From an uncultured Bifidobacterium sp. (GTDB taxonomy: Bacteria; Actinomycetota; Actinomycetes; Actinomycetales; Bifidobacteriaceae), in assembly GCA_937874315.1 (NCBI GenBank), contig CALNAE010000097.1:1-10051 (forward strand): a DNA stretch of 10,051 bases. The letters run 5' to 3'. Under the pieces are notes generated by a model that did not search any database, had not been told where the DNA came from, and was given only the letters and a program-made list of their open reading frames with translations. The translations under genes were made by a program, and so were the position numbers. Positions 6,573 through 10,051 of this stretch are shown here, piece by piece. Numbering within the stretch: the first letter of the stretch is position 1; every line of letters begins with the position of its first letter.

Positions 6573-7868
6573 TTACCACACGATATACAGCAACGTGGCC
6601 ACGACCGTCATGGTAAGACCGACGAGGGCCTCGAAACCAACGACTGTCATACGTTCCGCGAGCGTCATGTTCATGGATTTGGCGGTGACATGGAAATAGT
6701 TTCCGTGAGGCAAAGAGTCGATGACGGTGGCACCGGCCTGCATGGTTACGGCGGCCGCGACCGGCGATGTGCCTGCGGCGAGAATGGCGTGTCCAAAGGA
6801 GTTGGATCCGAGTATGACGCCGGTGGACGTGGACGCCGTGGCAGCGGCCATCAGTATGCCGGCGATAGGGGCGAGCATCGATCCGGGAACTCCACCCGCA
6901 TTGATCAGTCGAACGATCTGTCGAGGCAGATCGGAGTTGGTGATGAGCACACCCAAGGCACCGGCACCAATCAAGATCATGACCACATCGATCATGCGAT
7001 TCAGCCCGGCTGCGCAAAAACGCAGTATGCTGGCCCCCTGCCGCATCACCACGAGCCCGATGATCGCGGCGAGCGGGAGAATATACATGGCATCGACCTG
7101 GAACCGTTCCAGAACGTCGACATGCAGCATGGAACCGATGGGGCTGATCAACAGCAACACGATGGCGAGCACCGGGGCTACCAGCGAACGGCCGATCGAA
7201 GGCAACGCAGATGAATCTCGTTGCGCCGTCGCGCCGCCGGCGTCCTGCGCGCTGGTCATAGTGCCCCGACGTTTGAGCAGCGAGGCGAGCGCCACGGCGA
7301 TGACCAGACCGCACAGCGCCGGTATGAAGCTCGCGACCATGAACCGGGACGCTTGGATCTTGAATCCCGTCGCAACGGCGATCGTGTTGGGATTGGGAGA
7401 GATGATGTTGCCGGCTTTGCCGCCTCCCGATAGGGCGACCAGCAGCGCCAGCTTGGAAATGTTCATGCGATTGCCGACCTCGATGGCGATAGGCGCCACA
7501 ATGAGCACCGCCACCGGTATGAACACGCCGACGGCGCAGATGACCATCGTTGCCAATGCCAACGCGAAGATGGCGAGACGCTCGCCACATCGTTCCACAA
7601 TGGTCCGGGCGATGCGATCCGCGGCACCCGACTCCATCATGACACCGGCGAATACGCCCGCGGCAATCACACGAACCACCGTGCCCATCACGCTCTGCGT
7701 TCCCGTGACCACGATTTCCACGGTTTTGCTCAGCGAGGCGCCACCGACAAGGCAGCCGGCCACCGCCCCCAACAGCAGTGCGTAGGTGGTGTTCAGTTTC
7801 ATCAGAATCAGCCCAATGGCAATGGCCAAGCCTATAAGGGCGGCCCACCAAGCAAGAGCGATGGTCAT
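6573..7868 (-). CDS. GntP-family permease, probable D-glycerate importer
   Basis: Predicted 431-residue inner-membrane proton symporter of the GntP (gluconate:H+) family with roughly a dozen hydrophobic segments, for example WWAALIGLAIAIGLILM (7-23), YALLLGAVAGCLVGG (29-43), VVRVIAAGVFAGVMM (64-78), LAIFALALATMVICAVGV (98-115) and a final TVVATLLYIVW. The substrate-loop motif is GGGKAGNIISPNPNTIAVA (148-166), where classic gluconate permeases carry a GHxxLPPHPGP-like sequence. A Thr/Ser/Ala stretch (TASTSTGVILGSNSFGHAIL, 344-363) is also conserved in the family. Substrate is inferred as D-glycerate from glycerate kinase 42 bases downstream; a related sugar acid is possible. Start ATG 7868 has the Shine-Dalgarno GGAAAGGAAG seven bases upstream. 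A longer in-frame start at 7979 adds a polar stretch with no ribosome site and is rejected. Confidence 0.85.
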   Translation of the reverse strand: MTIALAWWAALIGLAIAIGLILMKLNTTYALLLGAVAGCLVGGASLSKTVEIVVTGTQSVMGTVVRVIAAGVFAGVMMESGAADRIARTIVERCGERLAIFALALATMVICAVGVFIPVAVLIVAPIAIEVGNRMNISKLALLVALSGGGKAGNIISPNPNTIAVATGFKIQASRFMVASFIPALCGLVIAVALASLLKRRGTMTSAQDAGGATAQRDSSALPSIGRSLVAPVLAIVLLLISPIGSMLHVDVLERFQVDAMYILPLAAIIGLVVMRQGASILRFCAAGLNRMIDVVMILIGAGALGVLITNSDLPRQIVRLINAGGVPGSMLAPIAGILMAAATASTSTGVILGSNSFGHAILAAGTSPVAAAVTMQAGATVIDSLPHGNYFHVTAKSMNMTLAERMTVVGFEALVGLTMTVVATLLYIVW

Positions 7869-7927
7869 ATGAGATCTTCCTTTCCAATCGCCGCTGAGCT
7901 CGATACCAGCCGGCGGATACGTGCCGC

Positions 7928-7946
7928 GATTGACGGGCCGTCGATC
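7928..7946. promoter_or_regulatory. 19-bp imperfect palindrome in the permease leader, possible operator
   Basis: GATTGACGGGCCGTCGATC is symmetrical about the central G at 7937 with eight of nine base pairs matching (mismatch at 7931/7943); the inner core is GACGG-G-CCGTC. It lies between the candidate permease promoter and the start codon, a place suited to a repressor or to CdaR. No binding motif for CdaR in this group is known to me, so assignment is open. Confidence 0.3.
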
Positions 7947-8058
7947 TTCCATGAAAAACGCCCGTGCCATCGGACCCATCGCAGCTACCGGACCCGACGC
8001 TCTCGATTATGCGAAGAATGATCGAAAGTCGCCATGGGATGCGACACTGATTTCCCTA

Positions 8059-8074
8059 TGTGATCTATATCACA
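8059..8074. promoter_or_regulatory. CRP/FNR-superfamily-like operator, TGTGA-N6-TCACA
   Basis: TGTGATCTATATCACA has two perfect half sites TGTGA and TCACA with the six-base spacing of the E. coli CRP and actinobacterial GlxR sites. It lies 45 bases before the CdaR-like gene start and about 190 before the permease start. It could activate the permease operon from upstream and, because it overlaps TATATC (8066-8071, a candidate -10), repress the regulator gene. The sequence match is plain; the binding protein is inferred. Confidence 0.55.
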
Positions 8075-8118
8075 AATTGTTCTGCATACCATTTACAGAG
8101 CCGGGAGAAGAGCTGCAC

Positions 8119-9258
8119 ATGAGTATCGACCCCACCATCGCGGAAGCCATCGTCGCAAGCATCAAGGGCGTCATCCGGCACAACATCAATTTCTTCAACA
8201 CGCAAGGGATCATCATCGCGAGCACCGACGCAACGCGGGTCGGCACCGCTCATGCGGCCGCACGACAGGTGCTCGACACGGGAACGACCGTGAACGTCGA
8301 CGCCGAACACCGTTACGAGGGAGCCAGAAACGGCATCAACATGCCGGTGATCTTCAACGAATCGGTGATCGCCGTCATCGGCATAACCGGCCCCGTCGAA
8401 GAGGTGATGCCGTTCGGCACGATAGTGAAGAAAATGACCGAAATCCTGATCCGGGAAAACGTCGAACATGTCGTCGAGTTCGATCGCCGAATGCGGATGT
8501 CGAATCTCATGACCTTGCTCACCCTACGGCATCATGACGAATCGCTGCTCAGCTACCTTGCGGCCGCCCTCGAAATCGACCTCGAGCGTCCACGCCAGGC
8601 CGCAGTCGGCCGATTCCTCGACCCCGACGAGCCATTTGCCCAACCCGACGAATTGCAGAAACTCATCGCACAGGCAATCGACGGGTCTCATCATTCACTG
8701 TTCCGTATAACAGAACGTGGGTGTGATCTTCTGCTCGATCAGCGGCCCCGGCACGACTGGGCGGCCCAATTGGAACGTGTGCAGGACGACGTCACGCAGC
8801 GGTTCCATAGATCCATGGTTTTCGCCGTGGGCACGGTTGCGGATACCGACGGCGACTATTGGCGCAGCTATCAGGAAGCCGCCACCGCGATGCGCTGGCA
8901 GCTGTTCAGCCGTCAGACTTCGGTTTGCGCATTCACCGATTTGGATCTTGGCCTGCTCATCACCACCATGCCCGATCAGGGCGCGACGGTACTGCTCGAT
9001 CGCGTATTCGCGGGGCTCGACGATACGGCGATCGACGACTACGCCAAGGTCTTCGACGCCTACACGAGGCATAACGGTAGCGTCACGCACGCCGCGGAGG
9101 AACCGTTCATCCATAAAAACACCATGCAGAACCGGTTGAATGCCATAGCGACGGCGACCGGGTACAATCCCCGACAACCGTGCGACTACACGACGCTTCG
9201 CGTCGCGTTCGCGCTACGCGACTATCGACGATTCATGCGCGCCTCGCACTCAATCTGA
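8119..9258 (+). CDS. cdaR: CdaR/PucR-type transcriptional regulator with sugar-diacid-recognition domain
   Basis: Predicted 379-residue DNA-binding regulator of the adjacent glycerate genes. The N-terminal diacid-recognition domain spans about 1-120, with IVASIKGVIRHNINFFNTQG (11-30), IIIASTDATRVGTAH (31-45) and the FNESVIAVIGITGP strand-turn (79-92) typical of this PAS-like sensor. The middle region (about 130-310) resembles the degenerate GGDEF-like part of the family. The C-terminal PucR helix-turn-helix covers about 318-370: RHNGSVTHAAEEPFIHKNTM then QNRLNAIATATGYNPRQP. E. coli CdaR activates glycerate/galactarate/glucarate genes; here the effector is probably glycerate or a related acid. 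Start ATG 8119 has a purine-rich GGGAGAAGAG just upstream and begins exactly at the domain; a frame open back to 7921 is unlike the family. It is divergent from gntP-glxK and convergent with smc. Confidence 0.88.
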   Translation: MSIDPTIAEAIVASIKGVIRHNINFFNTQGIIIASTDATRVGTAHAAARQVLDTGTTVNVDAEHRYEGARNGINMPVIFNESVIAVIGITGPVEEVMPFGTIVKKMTEILIRENVEHVVEFDRRMRMSNLMTLLTLRHHDESLLSYLAAALEIDLERPRQAAVGRFLDPDEPFAQPDELQKLIAQAIDGSHHSLFRITERGCDLLLDQRPRHDWAAQLERVQDDVTQRFHRSMVFAVGTVADTDGDYWRSYQEAATAMRWQLFSRQTSVCAFTDLDLGLLITTMPDQGATVLLDRVFAGLDDTAIDDYAKVFDAYTRHNGSVTHAAEEPFIHKNTMQNRLNAIATATGYNPRQPCDYTTLRVAFALRDYRRFMRASHSI

Positions 9259-9317
9259 GTTCGCCTGCGATTCTCAAGACCCTCAAGACACCCAAAACCT
9301 TCAGGATCCCGAGGCCT
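9259..9317. other. convergent spacer between cdaR-like gene and smc
   Basis: This 59-base spacer has no strong hairpin or T-run for either convergent transcript. The only pattern is a direct repeat of CTCAAGAC at 9273-9280 and 9282-9289. Readthrough or a factor-dependent stop is possible. Confidence 0.4.
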
Positions 9318-10051
9318 TCACTCTCCACGGCCACGATCCAAGCGTTGGCTCATCACCGCGGTGACGCCATCGGCACGCATGGTGATGCCATAGAGGGCAT
9401 CGGCGATCGCCATGGTCCGCTGCTGGTGCGTGATGATGATGAGCTGGGCATGGCGGCGCAGATCCTCCAGCGCATGCAGCAGTCGGCTCAGGTTCACACT
9501 GTCCAGTGCCGCCTCGACCTCATCCATCACGTAGAAGGGGCTGGGGCGGGCCGTGAAAATGGCGAACAGCAGCGCCAACGCCGTCAACGAGCGCTCACCG
9601 CCGGACAGCAGGCTGAGCTGCTTGACCCGTTTGCCCGCCGGGCTCGCCTCGACGATCACTCCGGTGGCGAGCATGTCGTCGGGATCCTCGAGTCTGAGCC
9701 TGCCCGTGCCACCGGGGAATAACGTGGCAAACACCTGTTCAAAGGCCTTGGCGGTGTCCTCGAACGCACTGGAGAAGGCCTGGGTCATGGTCGCATCGAG
9801 ATCCTTCACCAGCTGCATCAGATCGTCGCGGCTGGAGGACACATCCTCGCGCTGCTCATTGAGATACTGGTTTCGGGCCTGCAAGGCATCGAATTCCTCG
9901 GTCGCCAACGGATTGATCTTGCCCAGTGCCTTGAGATCGCGCTGCGCCTTCTCCAAACGCTTCTGCTGCTCCGAGCGGCGATACGGCACGGTCTTATACC
10001 GCTCCACCTTCGATACCGGCGCATCCGTAGCCGGTGGATCCGTAGCCGGTG
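9318..10051 (-). CDS. smc: chromosome segregation ATPase SMC, C-terminal part (5' part outside window)
   Basis: C-terminal 243 residues of the SMC condensin, which forms ATP-driven loops that compact and align the chromosome with ScpA and ScpB. The visible part begins with a Pro/Ala-rich stretch, followed by the end of the coiled coil (RRSEQQKRLEKAQRDLKALG, then INPLATEEFDALQARNQYL). The globular ATPase lobe follows: the FPGGTGRLRLEDPDDML strand, the ABC signature LSLLSGGERSLTAL (LSGGE at 9594-9608), Walker B FYVMDEVEAALD (from 9536 down) and the switch THQQRTM (from 9431 down). The N-terminal Walker A lies off the right edge. The lobe is intact to its stop (9318-9320), so nothing suggests a pseudogene. 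Convergent with the cdaR-like gene. The GTG at 10007 is internal, not a start, because the frame continues to the window edge. Confidence 0.95.
   Translation of the reverse strand, partial: PATDPPATDAPVSKVERYKTVPYRRSEQQKRLEKAQRDLKALGKINPLATEEFDALQARNQYLNEQREDVSSSRDDLMQLVKDLDATMTQAFSSAFEDTAKAFEQVFATLFPGGTGRLRLEDPDDMLATGVIVEASPAGKRVKQLSLLSGGERSLTALALLFAIFTARPSPFYVMDEVEAALDSVNLSRLLHALEDLRRHAQLIIITHQQRTMAIADALYGITMRADGVTAVMSQRLDRGRGE
10021..10051 (-). repeat. 15-bp tandem repeat in smc encoding a Pro/Ala/Thr/Asp stretch
   Basis: Two copies (10021-10035 and 10036-10050), differing at one base, of GGATCCGTAGCCGGT on the plus strand, with the next base continuing the pattern at the edge. In the smc frame they encode PATDPPATDAP, five residues per unit, placed just before the last coiled-coil segment. 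The repeat is in frame and may continue beyond the window. It may vary in copy number between strains. Confidence 0.6.

Larger units (their letters stand above)
7869..8118. promoter_or_regulatory. divergent regulatory spacer, gntP/glxK operon versus cdaR-like gene
   Basis: This 250-base spacer holds the start signals of both transcripts. A candidate -10 for the permease operon on the minus strand is CATAAT (plus-strand 8006-8011; five of six to consensus), with no good -35, consistent with a need for an activator. The CRP-like palindrome at 8059-8074 would lie about 65-70 bases upstream of the resulting transcription start. A second, imperfect palindrome at 7928-7946 would lie in the transcribed leader. 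The 8050-8100 stretch is clearly A+T-richer than its surroundings. No small gene or RNA is recognisable here. Confidence 0.4.

Noticed and set aside
5925..7214. 429-codon open frame opposite glycerate kinase and permease
   Set aside because: Compositionally biased (His, Arg, Gly, Asp), spans two real genes on the other strand and has no domain.
6562..7887. 441-codon frame on the same strand as the permease but shifted, and a 354-codon frame opposite it (6721-7785)
   Set aside because: Both are shadows of the permease; only the 6573-7868 frame gives membrane segments and the GntP loop.
7921..8118. Extension of the CdaR-like gene to 7921
   Set aside because: It crosses the regulatory spacer and palindromes; the domain begins exactly at ATG 8119 with a purine-rich ribosome site.
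1..10051. tRNA, rRNA, CRISPR, transposase or phage elements
   Set aside because: Nothing resembling them was seen; spacers are short and all long frames are accounted for by housekeeping or catabolic genes.

Overview
This roughly 60% G+C window reads like a chromosomal segment of a high-GC Gram-positive bacterium, most probably a Bifidobacterium or close relative. That is inferred from the mix of an actinobacterial-type ECF sigma factor, a Lys/Orn-type (non-DAP) MurE next to D-aspartate bridge genes, and an SMC of actinobacterial style. I could not run a search, so the genus is an inference. The window is almost fully coding, with eight protein genes (two cut by the edges) and no RNA genes, insertion sequences, CRISPR arrays or phage genes.

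Left (1-1435): an ECF sigma factor on the minus strand, lacking its C-terminal end, is divergent from a DEDDh 3'-5' exonuclease on the plus strand. They share a 119-base spacer. A short imperfect tandem repeat overlaps the end of the exonuclease gene.

Centre-left (1603-5315): a compact plus-strand operon of murE, an ATP-grasp D-aspartate ligase and an aspartate racemase (33-base gap, then an ATGA overlap). Together these would add the third residue (Lys or Orn) to the UDP-MurNAc dipeptide, make D-Asp from L-Asp, and attach D-Asp to the side chain of that residue. This is the A4-alpha type D-Asp interpeptide bridge. A perfect 34-base palindrome closes the operon and faces the convergent gene behind it.

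Centre-right (5394-9258): a D-glycerate catabolic module. A GntP-type permease and a class II glycerate kinase form a minus-strand operon, divergent from a CdaR/PucR-type regulator. The 250-base divergent spacer holds a perfect CRP-like TGTGA-N6-TCACA site and a second, imperfect palindrome.

Right edge (9318-10051): the C-terminal ATPase half of SMC on the minus strand, preceded by a Pro/Ala/Thr/Asp insertion encoded by a 15-base tandem repeat that reaches the window edge.

I see no wholly unknown system. The most informative points are the self-contained D-Asp cross-bridge operon with its unusual MurE insertion, and the CRP-like operator between the glycerate genes and their regulator.
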